DNA from: Mangrovitalea sediminis
GTDB taxonomy: Bacteria > Pseudomonadota > Gammaproteobacteria > Pseudomonadales > Oleiphilaceae
Reading direction: 5' to 3'
DNA length: 64,000 nucleotides
Assembly: GCF_002514725.1 (NCBI RefSeq)
Contig: NZ_NTLB01000001.1
Location: 558,001 to 622,000 of the forward strand
Both the position numbers and the translations under genes were made by a program. Shown in pieces: positions 1 to 9,703 of the stretch (the stretch's first letter is position 1; every line of letters begins with the position of its first letter). Under the pieces are notes generated by a model, which saw only the letters and a program-made list of their open reading frames with translations, was not told the origin of the DNA and ran no database searches.

Positions 1-438
1 GTTGCCCAGGTTACCTGGTTCCAGTTCGATAAACTGTCGCGTATCCCAACCCTGCGCCCCTTTTACGAAATGGGCTGCCACTGGGTCGGTTGCAAGCTGC
101 CGCCACTGATCGATGTCAGCCAGATCCAGAGCCAGCAGTTGCTGGTTCGCGCCAAAACCGATCAACCCAACGTACTGGTGGTCGACGCGATCATTGTCAA
201 TCAGGCACCTTTCGGCCAGCCGTTCCCGGCCATCGCATTGACCTTCTCGAACCTGAACAATGACGTCGTCGCGCAGCGCCTGTTCCAACCGGACGAATAT
301 CTGGCTGGAGAAGCCAAAGGCATGAAGACCATGCCACCGAATACGCCGGTGCGGATATCCCTGTCGATCAAGGATCCGGGACGCGATGCCGTCAACTACA
401 ACATTGCCTTCTTCGCTCGATCGACAGCCGCCCAATAA
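1..438 (+). CDS. DUF3426 family protein, C-terminal part
   Basis: This is the 3' part of a gene that begins before the window; frame 1 is open from base 1 to the TAA at 436-438. The visible 145 residues match the C-terminal DUF3426 domain of MJ0042 zinc-finger proteins, with the motif FYEMGCHWVGCKLP followed by a beta-rich extracytoplasmic-like domain. In relatives an N-terminal zinc ribbon and one membrane helix precede it, but these are outside the window. Its place immediately upstream of dusB-fis is the usual one in Pseudomonas-like genomes, where prmA lies further upstream. Its biochemical function is not known. Confidence 0.85.
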   Translation, partial: VAQVTWFQFDKLSRIPTLRPFYEMGCHWVGCKLPPLIDVSQIQSQQLLVRAKTDQPNVLVVDAIIVNQAPFGQPFPAIALTFSNLNNDVVAQRLFQPDEYLAGEAKGMKTMPPNTPVRISLSIKDPGRDAVNYNIAFFARSTAAQ

Positions 439-445
439 TCCAGAC

Positions 446-464
446 GGGGCCCTGACTGGGCCCC
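446..464 (+). terminator. Hairpin after the DUF3426 gene
   Basis: A perfect 7-bp stem, GGGGCCC/GGGCCCC with loop TGACT, starts 8 bases after the stop codon. No run of T follows, so intrinsic termination is possible but not certain. Confidence 0.45.
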
Positions 465-565
465 ACTCTCACCGACCTTCCGGCAGGCTCGGCCATTCCC
501 AGAAGGCTGACTAAAAGTCAACCAGCCCGAACGAATATTAATCAACTTTTTCCGCCATTTTCCCC

Positions 566-594
566 TTTAACCCCTGCAGTACGGGGGGTATCAT
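566..594 (+). promoter_or_regulatory. Candidate dusB-fis promoter with GC-rich discriminator
   Basis: TTTAAC (566-571) and TATCAT (589-594) are separated by 17 bases and followed by a GC-rich stretch (AGCGCCCCCG). A GC-rich discriminator is characteristic of stringently controlled dusB-fis promoters in enterobacteria. The -35 match is weak, so this is a suggestion only. Confidence 0.3.
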
Positions 595-648
595 TAGCGC
601 CCCCGAAACCTGGCTGACATTTGACCAGTTCTTTAGCAGGAGAACAGG

Positions 649-1638
649 GTGGTACACATCGGTCCCTACAAGCTGGATAACGCGTTGATTCTGGCTCCCA
701 TGGCCGGTGTCACGGACCTTCCCTTTCGCCTGTTATGCCGAAAGCTGGGTGCCGGACTCGCGGTTTCGGAGATGTTGATCGCCGACAGTCGCCTGTGGAA
801 CACGCGCAAATCCCGACTGCGCCTGGATCATACGGGAGAGCCGGAGCCACGTTCCGTACAGATCGCCGGCGGTGATCCGGCCATGCTCGCGGAAGCCGCA
901 CGACTGAATGCCGAACGCGGCGCCCAGATCATCGACATCAACATGGGCTGCCCGGCCAAAAAAGTCTGTAACAAGGCTGCCGGTTCCGCGTTGATGAAAG
1001 ACGAAGCTTTGGTAAGGGACATCCTGCAGGCGGTGGTCGAAGCCGTCACGGTACCGGTGACGCTGAAAATGCGCAGCGGATGGGATACCGACAACCGCAA
1101 TGCCCCCCGTATTGCCAGGATGGCGGAGGACGCAGGCATACAGGCGCTGGCCGTCCACGGTCGCACCCGGGCCTGCGGCTATCGGGGCGATGCCGAATAC
1201 GACACCATTGCCGAGGTCAAGGCTGCGGTGTCGATTCCGGTTTTCGCCAACGGCGATGTGGATACGCCGGAAAAGGCCCTTCAGGTGCTGCGCCATACCG
1301 GCGCAGACGGTCTTTTGATCGGCCGGGCCGCGCAGGGGAATCCCTGGATTTTCAGGGAAATCGACCATTTCCTACGGACAGGAAGCCAACTCCCCACCCC
1401 GGCGCTCGACGAGATTCGGGAAACCTTGCTGGGCCATCTCAACGCCCTGCATGCGTTTTATGGGGATCCCATGGGCGTGCGAATTGCGCGTAAACACGTG
1501 GGCTGGTACTTGCAGGTGCATGACCAGGACGGGACTTTTCGCAAGTATTTTAATGCGTTGGACGATAAATCCGCGCAACTGGACAGTATTGAATCCTATT
1601 TCGAAGACTTACGGAACCAAGAGGTGTTTGCAGCATGA
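649..1638 (+). CDS. dusB: tRNA-dihydrouridine synthase B
   Basis: This FMN enzyme reduces a specific uridine in the tRNA D-loop to dihydrouridine with NADPH. The 329-residue length is normal for DusB. Visible hallmarks are the N-terminal [13 protein letters not shown], the SVQIAGGDP segment, the catalytic-cysteine motif [12 protein letters not shown] near residue 100, the HGRTR phosphate-binding segment and NGDVDT. The start is GTG at 649, supported by the AGGAGA Shine-Dalgarno sequence at 638-643. The last four bases overlap the fis start codon (ATGA), so the two are probably translationally coupled, as in other gammaproteobacteria. Confidence 0.95.
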   Translation: MVHIGPYKLDNALILAPMAGVTDLPFRLLCRKLGAGLAVSEMLIADSRLWNTRKSRLRLDHTGEPEPRSVQIAGGDPAMLAEAARLNAERGAQIIDINMGCPAKKVCNKAAGSALMKDEALVRDILQAVVEAVTVPVTLKMRSGWDTDNRNAPRIARMAEDAGIQALAVHGRTRACGYRGDAEYDTIAEVKAAVSIPVFANGDVDTPEKALQVLRHTGADGLLIGRAAQGNPWIFREIDHFLRTGSQLPTPALDEIRETLLGHLNALHAFYGDPMGVRIARKHVGWYLQVHDQDGTFRKYFNALDDKSAQLDSIESYFEDLRNQEVFAA

Positions 1639-1943
1639 GTGCCGAAACCATGGCCGAAAACCCACTCGCCAATAATGAGAACCAGACACTGCAGGCTCTT
1701 GCCGGCAATGGAACGGGCGTTACCCTGCGCGACAGCGTCGAGCAGGCGCTGACCAACTACTTCGCCCAACTCGACGGCGCCCCGGTCACCGACGTGTACC
1801 AGCTGGTCCTGTCCGAGGTCGAAGCCCCGCTGCTCGAACACGTTATGCGCTATACCCGCAACAACCAGACCCGTGCATCCGTCATGCTGGGTCTCAATCG
1901 CGGCACGCTGCGCAAGAAACTGAAACAGTACGGCCTGTTATAA
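1635..1943 (+). CDS. fis: DNA-binding protein Fis
   Basis: Fis is a nucleoid-associated homodimer that bends DNA and stimulates rRNA promoters and site-specific recombination during fast growth. The 102-residue protein carries the canonical C-terminal helix-turn-helix around residues 73-102, including [20 protein letters not shown]. The N-terminal arm is variable, as in non-enteric Fis. ATG overlaps the dusB stop by four bases. It is followed 77 bp later by purH, the order seen in pseudomonads. Confidence 0.96.
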   Translation: MSAETMAENPLANNENQTLQALAGNGTGVTLRDSVEQALTNYFAQLDGAPVTDVYQLVLSEVEAPLLEHVMRYTRNNQTRASVMLGLNRGTLRKKLKQYGLL

Positions 1944-2020
1944 TCCCTTCCTGAATCCATGGGGACGTCCTATTGCGACGCTCCCCTTTGTCTAGCCGAA
2001 CGACTGCAGACGACCAGATC

Positions 2021-3601
2021 ATGTCCAAGAAACCGATAGTCCCCATCCGTCGCGCGCTCATCAGCGTTTCCGACAAAACCGGTATCGTCGATTTTGCCAA
2101 GGCCCTGAGCCGCCGCGGTATCGAACTGCTCTCCACCGGAGGCACCTTCCGCCTGCTGAGCGAAAACGCCGTTCCGGTGACCGAGGTCTCCGATTACACC
2201 GGCTTCCCGGAAATGATGGACGGCCGCGTCAAGACGCTGCACCCGAAAGTCCATGGAGGCATTCTAGGCCGTCGCGGCACCGACGACGCCATCATGGAGC
2301 AGCATGGCATCCAGGCCATCGACCTGGTCGTGGTCAACCTGTATCCGTTCGAGCAAACCGTCTCCAGAGAAGACTGCAGCCTGGCTGATGCCATCGAGAA
2401 CATCGATATCGGTGGTCCGACCATGGTCCGGGCGGCTGCCAAGAATCACGAAGATGTCGCCATCGTCGTCAATGCTTCCGACTACGACCGGGTACTCGAC
2501 GAGCTCAATAACAACGATGGCGGCCTGACCCGCGAGACCCGCTTCGACCTGGCCGTACGTGCCTTTGAGCACACTGCCGCCTACGACGGAGCCATCGCCA
2601 ACTACCTCGGCGGACGCACAACCGACAATGACAACCCCGCCTTCCCCCGCACCCTGAACCTGCATTTCCGCAAGGCGCAGGACATGCGGTATGGCGAGAA
2701 CCCGCACCAGCGTGCCGCCTTCTATGTCGAGCGTCAGCCGAAAGAAGCCTGTATTGCCACCGCAACCCAGTTGCAGGGCAAGGAGCTGTCCTACAACAAT
2801 GTCGCCGATACGGACGCTGCCCTGGAGTGCGTCAAGCCCTTCTCTGATCCGGCCTGCGTCATCGTCAAGCACGCCAATCCCTGCGGCGTGGCCATCGGCG
2901 TCGATATCCGCCAAGCCTACGACCTCGCTTTCGCGACTGACCCAACCTCCGCGTTTGGCGGCATCATTGCCTTCAACCGTGAGCTGGACGTGGAAACCGC
3001 CAAGGCCATCGTCGAGCGTCAGTTTGTCGAAGTCGTGATTGCTCCCGTCGTCAGCGATGCTGCCCTGGCCGTCTTCGAAGCCAAGAAAAACGTCCGCGTG
3101 CTGGCCTGCGGCGAGTTCGCTGCAGAACGTGCTGCGACGATGGACTACAAGCGGGTGACCGGTGGCCTGTTGGTGCAGGACCGTGATCTGGGCATGGTCG
3201 ACATGAACAGCATCAAGGTCGTTACCGAGCGTTCGCCGAGCGAGCAGGAACTCAACGATCTGTTGTTCGCCTGGGAAGTGGCCAAGTTCGTCAAGTCCAA
3301 CGCAATCGTCTACGCCAAGCAGGGCCGTACCATTGGGATAGGCGCGGGGCAGATGAGTCGCGTGTACAGTGCGAAAATCGCTGGCATTAAAGCCGCGGAT
3401 GAGAAGCTGGAGGTCGCCGGATCGGTCATGGCTTCCGACGCCTTCTTCCCGTTCCGCGATGGCATCGACGCCGCGGCGGCAGCCGGTATCCGTGCCGTCA
3501 TCCAGCCCGGTGGCTCCATGCGCGACCAGGAAGTCATCGACGCGGCCAATGAACACGGTATCGCGATGGTCTTCACCGGCATGCGTCATTTCCGTCACTG
3601 A
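2021..3601 (+). CDS. purH: Bifunctional AICAR transformylase/IMP cyclohydrolase
   Basis: PurH catalyses the last two steps of IMP synthesis: formylation of AICAR by 10-formyl-THF, then ring closure. Starting at ATG 2021 ([21 protein letters not shown]) gives 526 residues, the normal family size. An in-frame TTG at 1973 would add 16 atypical residues and is rejected as the start. The N-terminal MGS-like cyclohydrolase domain has STGGT, and the transformylase domain has the motif [10 protein letters not shown] (Lys-His catalytic pair). The C-terminus ends FTGMRHFRH. purD follows after 19 bp. Confidence 0.96.
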   Translation: MSKKPIVPIRRALISVSDKTGIVDFAKALSRRGIELLSTGGTFRLLSENAVPVTEVSDYTGFPEMMDGRVKTLHPKVHGGILGRRGTDDAIMEQHGIQAIDLVVVNLYPFEQTVSREDCSLADAIENIDIGGPTMVRAAAKNHEDVAIVVNASDYDRVLDELNNNDGGLTRETRFDLAVRAFEHTAAYDGAIANYLGGRTTDNDNPAFPRTLNLHFRKAQDMRYGENPHQRAAFYVERQPKEACIATATQLQGKELSYNNVADTDAALECVKPFSDPACVIVKHANPCGVAIGVDIRQAYDLAFATDPTSAFGGIIAFNRELDVETAKAIVERQFVEVVIAPVVSDAALAVFEAKKNVRVLACGEFAAERAATMDYKRVTGGLLVQDRDLGMVDMNSIKVVTERSPSEQELNDLLFAWEVAKFVKSNAIVYAKQGRTIGIGAGQMSRVYSAKIAGIKAADEKLEVAGSVMASDAFFPFRDGIDAAAAAGIRAVIQPGGSMRDQEVIDAANEHGIAMVFTGMRHFRH

Positions 3602-3620
3602 TCCGACAGAGGAAAACACC

Positions 3621-4913
3621 ATGAAGATTCTTGTGATCGGCAGCGGCGGACGCGAACATGCTCTGGCCTGGAAAGCCGCCCAGGCGGACTATGTGGAAAA
3701 GGTATTCGTCGCCCCCGGCAACGCCGGCACGGCGCTGGAGCCCAAACTGGAAAACGTGGGCATCGAGGTCACCGACCTTGAATCCCTGGCAGACTTTGCC
3801 GAGCAGCAGGACATCGGCCTGACGATCGTGGGCCCCGAAGCACCTCTTGTACTGGGTGTCGTCGATCTGTTCCGCGCACGCGGCCTGCGCATTTTCGGCC
3901 CGAGCGCCAAAGCCGCACAACTTGAGGGCTCCAAAGCGTTCACCAAGGACTTCCTGGCGCGCCACCAGATCCCAACCGCCGAGTACCAGAACTTTACCGA
4001 TGTCGACCAGGCCCTGGCTTACGTGCGTGAGCGCGGCGCCCCGATCGTCATCAAGGCCGACGGCCTGGCGGCAGGCAAAGGCGTGATCGTCGCCATGACC
4101 TTGATGGAAGCCGAAGACGCCGTGAAGGACATGCTGGCCGGCAACAAATTCGGCGACGCGGGCCACCGGGTCGTGGTGGAGGATTTCCTCGACGGCGAGG
4201 AAGCCAGCTTCATCGTTATGGTCGACGGCGAACATGTACTCGCCATGGCCACCAGTCAGGACCACAAACGTGTCGGAGATGCCGATACCGGCCCTAACAC
4301 CGGCGGCATGGGCGCTTACTCCCCGGCGCCGGTGGTGACCCCTGCGATCCATGACCGCATCATGGACGAGGTCATCATGCCCACCGTGCGCGGCATGGCG
4401 TCCGAGGATAACCCTTACACGGGATTCCTCTATGCCGGCCTGATGATCGCCGCCGACGGCAGCCCCAAAGTGATCGAGTTCAACTGCCGCTTCGGCGACC
4501 CGGAAACCCAACCGATCATGATGCGCATGCGCTCCGATCTGGTGGAACTCTGCAATGCCGCGGTCGACGGACGCCTCGACCAGTGCGACTCTGACTGGGA
4601 CGAGCGCGCTTCCCTGGGCATCGTGCTGGCTGCCGGCGGTTATCCGGACAGCTACGCCAAAGGTAATGTCATCAGCGGATTACCCGAAACGGAAATCGAA
4701 GGCGAGAAGGTCTTCCATGCCGGTACACGCATGGAGAACGGCAATGTAGTCACTAACGGCGGCCGCGTCCTCTGCGCCACCGCTCTGGGTCAGACCGTCA
4801 CCGAAGCCCAACAGCGGGCCTATGCATTAGCGGCCAAGATTCAGTGGCAGGACCTGTATTACCGGAAGGATATCGGCTACCGCGCCGTGGCGCGGGAAAC
4901 CGCTGAGCAGTGA
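3621..4913 (+). CDS. purD: Phosphoribosylamine-glycine ligase
   Basis: PurD joins glycine to phosphoribosylamine using ATP, the second step of purine synthesis. The start at ATG 3621 (MKILVIGSGGREHALAWK) is preceded by AGAGGAAA and gives 430 residues, typical for GARS. The ATP-grasp fold shows IKADGLAAGKGVIVA and the metal-binding FNCRFGDPETQ. It is co-transcribed with purH. The hairpin at 4925-4953 probably ends the transcript. Confidence 0.96.
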   Translation: MKILVIGSGGREHALAWKAAQADYVEKVFVAPGNAGTALEPKLENVGIEVTDLESLADFAEQQDIGLTIVGPEAPLVLGVVDLFRARGLRIFGPSAKAAQLEGSKAFTKDFLARHQIPTAEYQNFTDVDQALAYVRERGAPIVIKADGLAAGKGVIVAMTLMEAEDAVKDMLAGNKFGDAGHRVVVEDFLDGEEASFIVMVDGEHVLAMATSQDHKRVGDADTGPNTGGMGAYSPAPVVTPAIHDRIMDEVIMPTVRGMASEDNPYTGFLYAGLMIAADGSPKVIEFNCRFGDPETQPIMMRMRSDLVELCNAAVDGRLDQCDSDWDERASLGIVLAAGGYPDSYAKGNVISGLPETEIEGEKVFHAGTRMENGNVVTNGGRVLCATALGQTVTEAQQRAYALAAKIQWQDLYYRKDIGYRAVARETAEQ

Positions 4914-4924
4914 GCAAGTCCGAA

Positions 4925-4953
4925 GGGCCAGAGCGAAATACCCGCTCTGGCCC
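4925..4953. terminator. Terminator hairpin between purD and the convergent GlcG-like gene
   Basis: A perfect 11-bp stem, GGGCCAGAGCG/CGCTCTGGCCC with a 7-base loop, lies 11 bp after the purD stop. It sits between convergent genes and can serve both. No strong T-run is visible. Confidence 0.65.
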
Positions 4954-5008
4954 TAGCTGTCACCCTTTACCTCATCGGCAAGCCGACACTTCCCAGTACT
5001 CAACGGTC

Positions 5009-5452
5009 TCAGTCCAAGGCTGCCGCTCCGGCCATTGCCACCTGTGCATCCTGCGTTGACTGCATACCAGACACACCAATAGCGCCGACGATCAGCCCCC
5101 CGGCAATTAATGGCAATCCGCCCTCCAGGGCCACCACCCCGGGCACGGACAGCAGTCGCAGCCCCAGACCGCCCTGCTCAACCGCTTGCTCGAGCAGCCG
5201 TGTCGGCCGGCGAAAGTCCAATGCCGTCTGCGCCTTCAACTGAGACACCTTGATGCTGCCGTATTGGGCGTGCTCCAAACGATGCACCATGACCAGATGG
5301 CCGGTGCTGTCGACGATCGTGATGACCATCGGCCACTGCTGACAGGCCGCTTCCTGCTCAGCCGCAGCCATGACCTGACGAGCCTGATCAAGAGAAAGCG
5401 GATTGCCGTATCGCGGCAGGGGCTCGACGGGGGGCGTTGCTAATGAACTCAT
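5009..5452 (-). CDS. GlcG/HbpS family heme-binding-like protein
   Basis: This 147-residue protein matches the GlcG/HbpS family (formerly DUF336). It has the N-terminal helix LSLDQARQVMAAAEQEA, then the core VITIVDSTGHLVMVHRLEHA, SQLKAQTAL and the glycine-rich PLIAGGLIVGAIGVSG. Members bind heme or cobalamin or are cofactor-associated proteins of unknown role. No signal peptide is obvious. The Crp-like regulator gene lies 102 bp upstream on the same strand and may regulate it. The exact function is unknown. Confidence 0.85.
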   Translation of the reverse strand: MSSLATPPVEPLPRYGNPLSLDQARQVMAAAEQEAACQQWPMVITIVDSTGHLVMVHRLEHAQYGSIKVSQLKAQTALDFRRPTRLLEQAVEQGGLGLRLLSVPGVVALEGGLPLIAGGLIVGAIGVSGMQSTQDAQVAMAGAAALD

Positions 5453-5554
5453 TGTCTACTTCCTCGAATCGGTTAAGCCTCCGGATAATCCGGTCGAGGA
5501 GAGAGCATAAAAGAGGGTGCTAAGCAGACGCCTTAACAGATGTTAAGCCGCGGC

Positions 5555-6214
5555 TCAGCTCAGGTTACCCGCCACCTTGCGTCGCAGGCGCGAGAGCGAC
5601 ACCTCGGAGATCCCAAGGTAGGAGGCGATGTGATACTGCGGTAGGCGGCCTGCCAGTTCCGGATAACGTTCCAGAAAATCGCGATAGCGCCCGGTAGCAT
5701 CCAGCCGTTGGAACCCCGTCAGCCGATCCGCCTTCATCCGGAGTAACGCACCAACATAACGTTTGACCATTCCGTCAAGAACGGCGTTCCCGGCCGCCAA
5801 AGCACTAAAGGTTGCGGCCGGAGCCTCGAAAACGACGCTGTCTTCGATCGCCTGCATGCCATACGGATCAGGCCAGGACATGTGTGTTTCCGCCAGCGGG
5901 CCAGTCAGTCGCCCCTCGGCGGCAAACCCCTTATTCCACTCACGCCCCTCTTCATCGAGGATGAAAAAACGCAAGACCCCACGGGCTACCACCAGGACGC
6001 GGTCGAACGCCTTGCCGGGCATGGCCAGGAATTGGCCGCCGGAGTATTGCCGCGCCTCAAACAAGGGTTCCAGCTCACGCAACAACTCGTCCGACACGAC
6101 ACCCCAAGGAGAGAGCGCAGCATGTAGTGCTTGTGAAAGGCGGAAAGGCTCGGCGACCATGTCCATTAAATGTCCCTCAACGCGCAATGCTCGCACGGTA
6201 GGCTCGCAATTCAC
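5555..6214 (-). CDS. Crp/Fnr-family transcriptional regulator
   Basis: The 219-residue protein has a cyclic-nucleotide-binding-type beta-barrel over about residues 40-130, with YSGGQFLAMPGKAFDRVLVVARGVLRFF. A C-terminal helix-turn-helix carries HIASYLGISEVSLSRLRRKV. There are no Fnr-type N-terminal cysteines, so an iron-sulfur sensor is unlikely. A second in-frame ATG 16 codons in (MDMVAEPF) is an alternative start. It reads in the same direction as the GlcG-like gene downstream and may control it. The ligand is unknown. Confidence 0.85.
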   Translation of the reverse strand: MNCEPTVRALRVEGHLMDMVAEPFRLSQALHAALSPWGVVSDELLRELEPLFEARQYSGGQFLAMPGKAFDRVLVVARGVLRFFILDEEGREWNKGFAAEGRLTGPLAETHMSWPDPYGMQAIEDSVVFEAPAATFSALAAGNAVLDGMVKRYVGALLRMKADRLTGFQRLDATGRYRDFLERYPELAGRLPQYHIASYLGISEVSLSRLRRKVAGNLS

Positions 6215-6389
6215 GGAAAGTTAATGGAGTTGGGGATGAAGTACAACTGACGTTCCCGCACAGGCACGGTTTCCTTCGCCACTCATCTTCCAATGCAACA
6301 GCCACCTCACTACGTTCTCACAATGACCGCCGCCACTGGCGAGGTTCCCTCATCACACCAACGGTTTGATTCAGATACACCCGTTTCAC

Positions 6390-7040
6390 CTAGCGATGAT
6401 ATTGCAGGATTTGCCCCCGGAACGGCTGCTCCAGATAGTCTGCCGGCTCAGGACGATGCTGTTGATGGGAGTAACCCATGCTGACCATACGTTTGCTGAA
6501 GCGCGCATGGTGTCCGCGACCGGGGTCCACCAGTACCACATCCCCCTGGGGCGTCGCATGTCGCTCGACAAACTGGGAGAGCGCATCGACATGCTCATGC
6601 TCGTATAACAGATCGCTGCCGATGATCAGGTCGAAACGCCCCAGGGCCGCAGGGTCATCCTCCCAGCCTGTGCGCACGAAGGGAATGCTTTCCCCTTGGT
6701 TCAAGCGAACGTTTTCGTGCAGGAATTTTTCCGCTTCCGGATGATAATCCGTCGCCGTAATGTCCGCCTGGCGATGATTCAGCACCAGGCTGGCCAAGGC
6801 TATTCCGCAGCCCACCTCCAGGATACGGCGACCTTCGACGTCATAGTCGACCATCAGATGTGCAAGCACCCGGCCGGATGCCCAGATAATGCCGAACAAG
6901 GGCCAACTGGCCGAGGAGATCCCCAGCTTTTCGGCAACACCGTCAACATCGGAGAATTGCTGATTGTCCCTTAACGTCCGGACATGGATATCGATGTCAT
7001 CAAACTCAATGGTCTGATAACGCAGGCGGAGCGCCTTCAT
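6390..7040 (-). CDS. Class I SAM-dependent methyltransferase
   Basis: The 216-residue protein has the Rossmann SAM-binding motif ILEVGCGIALASLVL around residues 74-88. An acidic loop, TATDYHPEAEKFLHENV, and a motif IIGSDLLYEHEHV resemble the METTL21/EEF2KMT (Methyltransf_16) group, which methylates protein lysines. The substrate cannot be told from sequence. The gaps to its neighbours (175 bp and 214 bp) suggest a stand-alone gene. Confidence 0.85.
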   Translation of the reverse strand: MKALRLRYQTIEFDDIDIHVRTLRDNQQFSDVDGVAEKLGISSASWPLFGIIWASGRVLAHLMVDYDVEGRRILEVGCGIALASLVLNHRQADITATDYHPEAEKFLHENVRLNQGESIPFVRTGWEDDPAALGRFDLIIGSDLLYEHEHVDALSQFVERHATPQGDVVLVDPGRGHHARFSKRMVSMGYSHQQHRPEPADYLEQPFRGQILQYHR

Positions 7041-7254
7041 GGGGAACCTTTACGCGTGAGTGACACGCAGCTTCCACATCCCGGCAGATAACCCCGGAAG
7101 CACCTCACTCTGCCACGCTTGTCCGACACCATACAGGGCCCAAGACCCCACGTCAGCTTCGTTTAAACACGGACAGGCTTCGGAGAGCGGTCCCCGTGCC
7201 TGGTTTCCATCGACATGAAAGGTCCGAGGACGCCCCTCAGCCGCCGTACCAACA

Positions 7255-7890
7255 CTAGAGTTTTCGGGACCCATGCAAGGCCGTACCAATCCCCAATGCG
7301 ATAAATACGGCGCCGGTGAACCACTTGCTTGCAGCCTGCATATGGCTACGCGCACTCAGCCAGGCACCTACGGCACCTCCCGCCAGACCGACTGAAATAT
7401 CGATGGGCAGCGTCACGATGAACAACAACAAACCCAACTGCAGCAACTGGAGGGAGACGCTACCTCGCGCAGGATCGACAAACTGGGGCAGAAACGCCAG
7501 GAAAAATAGAATCACCTTGGGGTTGAGCACATTCGTCACCAACCCCTGGTAGAAAATCTCGCCCAGCTTCGCCTTCGACGTCACCTTCACATCGAACGAC
7601 TCGCTCTTGCTGACCAACGTCTTGATCCCCAGAACGACCAGATAGGCCGCCCCGGCAAACTTGACCACACTGAAGGCGACTGCCGAAGCTGCGATCAACG
7701 CCGACAATCCCAGCGCCGCCGCCAGCGTATGAATCAATACGCCGGCATGCACGCCTAGCGCCGAGACCACCCCCGCACTGCGCCCCTGGGCTACGGAGCG
7801 AGTGGCAATGTAAAGCATATCGGGCCCCGGGATCAGCGCCAATACAATCGACGCCAGCGCAAATACCCCAACCGTTGTCAGGCTGAGCAT
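7255..7890 (-). CDS. LysE/RhtB family amino-acid exporter
   Basis: This 211-residue inner-membrane protein has about six hydrophobic segments. The family signature LALIPGPDMLYIATRSVAQG lies near the N-terminus, and NVLNPKVILFFLAFLPQF is in the middle. LysE/RhtB proteins export amino acids or derivatives such as homoserine and threonine. It is the last gene of a minus-strand cluster with azlC, azlD and a cupin gene, which points to control of intracellular amino-acid pools. The substrate is not determined. Confidence 0.92.
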   Translation of the reverse strand: MLSLTTVGVFALASIVLALIPGPDMLYIATRSVAQGRSAGVVSALGVHAGVLIHTLAAALGLSALIAASAVAFSVVKFAGAAYLVVLGIKTLVSKSESFDVKVTSKAKLGEIFYQGLVTNVLNPKVILFFLAFLPQFVDPARGSVSLQLLQLGLLLFIVTLPIDISVGLAGGAVGAWLSARSHMQAASKWFTGAVFIALGIGTALHGSRKL

Positions 7891-7905
7891 GGATCACCTC
7901 TCGCG

Positions 7906-8217
7906 TCAGACACTGCCGTCTTTCTCTACCACCAGCACACGGGCTTCACCTCGGGGATGCGCAACGTGTTCGCAACCGACACCGGCAAAAAACACATCAC
8001 CGGACCTCAGCGTTACCACCTTTTCAGCGCCCTCTTCACGATAATGCATATCGACAATGCCATCCAACACGGCAAAGACTTCTTCGCCATCGTTGATATG
8101 CCACCGGTAGGGTTGGTCCGTCCAGTGCAGGCGCACAGTGGTGCCCGCCATATTGGCAATATCCAACGCGCCCCAAGCGCGATCTGCCACGAACTCGCGG
8201 CCACGAATCACTCTCAT
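7906..8217 (-). CDS. Small cupin-domain protein
   Basis: This is a single-domain cupin of 103 residues starting at ATG 8217 (MRVIRGREF). The cupin motifs are visible as RWHINDGEEVFAVLDGIVDM and SGDVFFAGVGCEHVAHP. The usual metal-ligand histidines are only partly present, so metal binding is uncertain. It lies between azlD and the lysE-type gene with short gaps, so co-transcription is likely. The ligand is unknown. Confidence 0.85.
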   Translation of the reverse strand: MRVIRGREFVADRAWGALDIANMAGTTVRLHWTDQPYRWHINDGEEVFAVLDGIVDMHYREEGAEKVVTLRSGDVFFAGVGCEHVAHPRGEARVLVVEKDGSV

Positions 8218-8234
8218 CGTCAAACCCCGATTAC

Positions 8235-8549
8235 TCAGCCCAACCACCCTACCAGGGCGAAAGTCGCCAATCCGACGACGACGGTCAGAAACAGACGGCG
8301 CCAGATCAGTGCAGTGGCGAAGGCGCAAAGCGCTGCAATAAGCCGGTGGTTGTGCAGTGAGGCATCGATACCGCCATGCTGGATCAGTGTGGCCTGCACC
8401 ACAATAGCGGTCAGCACCGCGATGGGCACATAATTCAGCGCACGCTCCAATTCGCGGGGAATCTGCAGGCGACCGGCGAACCGCAACGGCAGGTAGCGTG
8501 GAATAAAGGTCAGCAGGGCCATACCGGCGATCAGCCACCAGCTAGCCAT
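8235..8549 (-). CDS. azlD: AzlD family branched-chain amino acid export subunit
   Basis: This is a 104-residue, four-helix membrane protein starting at ATG 8549 (MASWWLIAGMALLTFIPRYLPL). The FIPRYLPLRF motif and the hydrophobic pattern are typical of AzlD. The start lies within the last codons of azlC (8-bp overlap), so the two subunits are probably made in a fixed ratio. AzlCD exports branched-chain amino acids and analogues in Bacillus; the substrate here is inferred. Confidence 0.9.
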   Translation of the reverse strand: MASWWLIAGMALLTFIPRYLPLRFAGRLQIPRELERALNYVPIAVLTAIVVQATLIQHGGIDASLHNHRLIAALCAFATALIWRRLFLTVVVGLATFALVGWLG

Positions 8550-9249
8550 GTCGCACCTCCGACACCTTTTCCAGCCCGGCACCAACCACAATCGCCAGGA
8601 CCGCAGAGAACAACAGACCGCTCTGATTCGGCCAGTCATGGGTCAGCAGGGCCGAAACGCCCGCAACCAGGGCGCAAGCCCAATGGGAATGACGACGCAG
8701 GGCCGGCACCACGATACCGATAAAGGCAACGATCATCGCGACATCAAGCCCCCAGTGGGTCAGGTCCGGAATACGGTGCCCAAGCACGACGCCCACGCCC
8801 GTACAAGCCAGCCAGTTGCCGTACATGAGTAGCGCCGAGCCCAGGTAGTACCAGGGCAGTTCCGATTTGGGCGGCTGCTGGGTCAGCCGGTTCGATACCA
8901 CGGCGAACGTCTCATCCGTCAGCCAGAACGCCATGGGGACCCGAAACCAGTGTGGCAGGCGCGACGCGTGGGGCATCAGGCTGGCCGAATACAGCAGGTG
9001 CCGGGCATTGACAACGAACACCGTCAGCAGGATCACCGGAATCGCCGCCGAGGCTCCCAACAGCGTGACCGCAATGAACTGGGCAGATCCGGCATAGACA
9101 AAAGCCGACATTCCCAGCGTGGCCCAAAGACTCAAACCTGCGGTCTGCGCCATGGCCCCATAAACGACGCCGAATGGCATTGCCGCCACGACCAGCGGCA
9201 GGGTATCGCGAGCGCCGATCAACACAGCCTGTCGTTTTGATGATGTCAC
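8542..9249 (-). CDS. azlC: AzlC family branched-chain amino acid exporter
   Basis: The 235-residue protein is the large subunit of the AzlCD/YgaZH exporter. Motifs include PLVVAAMPFGVVYGAMAQTA, SAFVYAGSAQFIAVTLLGA and VNARHLLYSASLMPH. It is the first gene of the azlC-azlD-cupin-lysE run. The 454-bp upstream region has no convincing gene and should hold its promoter. Confidence 0.93.
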   Translation of the reverse strand: MTSSKRQAVLIGARDTLPLVVAAMPFGVVYGAMAQTAGLSLWATLGMSAFVYAGSAQFIAVTLLGASAAIPVILLTVFVVNARHLLYSASLMPHASRLPHWFRVPMAFWLTDETFAVVSNRLTQQPPKSELPWYYLGSALLMYGNWLACTGVGVVLGHRIPDLTHWGLDVAMIVAFIGIVVPALRRHSHWACALVAGVSALLTHDWPNQSGLLFSAVLAIVVGAGLEKVSEVRHG

Positions 9250-9703
9250 AATACGGAAACTCCAGAACCCGGACCGGGAATAGCCTATGCGGCCCGCCCC
9301 GTCCGGTCTTGTATATTCTTGCGGGTGTTTGGTGACTTATGGCGTCAACCCGAGTGCTGTTGTAGGTAAACCCCAGTCGTCACGCCCATGACTCGCCTGC
9401 AGTGGCGGGTCGGGTGACGCTGGCCGGTAAATCCGCAATCTGCCGCCACGACGATGGAATTGCCAGGCCCCCTTTCGATAAGGCCAATCGCTTAGCCGTC
9501 ATGGGAACGCCGTGAAAACGCTGTCGATGATAGCGTGCCTACAGCAACGCCAGGCCACCAAGGTCTTCCGCCCTAAAGAACTGAGCCTGATCTTTCAACG
9601 CCTGTGTCATGCCGAATCAACCTGAAGCCTCTGCCGGAACAGGATAACGCAGATGGCCTGAAGCGTTTTGTACGTTCTTGCGCTCAGGGCCCGGGCCGCA
9701 CCG
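9250..9703. other. Intergenic region with one long imperfect hairpin
   Basis: No convincing coding sequence was found. An imperfect palindrome runs from 9378 to 9419. Outer arms are CGTCAC (9378-9383) and GTGACG (9414-9419). Inner arms are GACTCGCC (9390-9397) and GGCGGGTC (9404-9411, one G-T pair), around loop TGCAGT. It could be a structured RNA or a regulator site for azlC; nothing decides between these. Confidence 0.4.

Noticed and set aside
2264-3622. 452-codon ORF antisense to purH
   Set aside because: It is a shadow frame caused by high GC and codon bias of purH; it has no recognisable domain.
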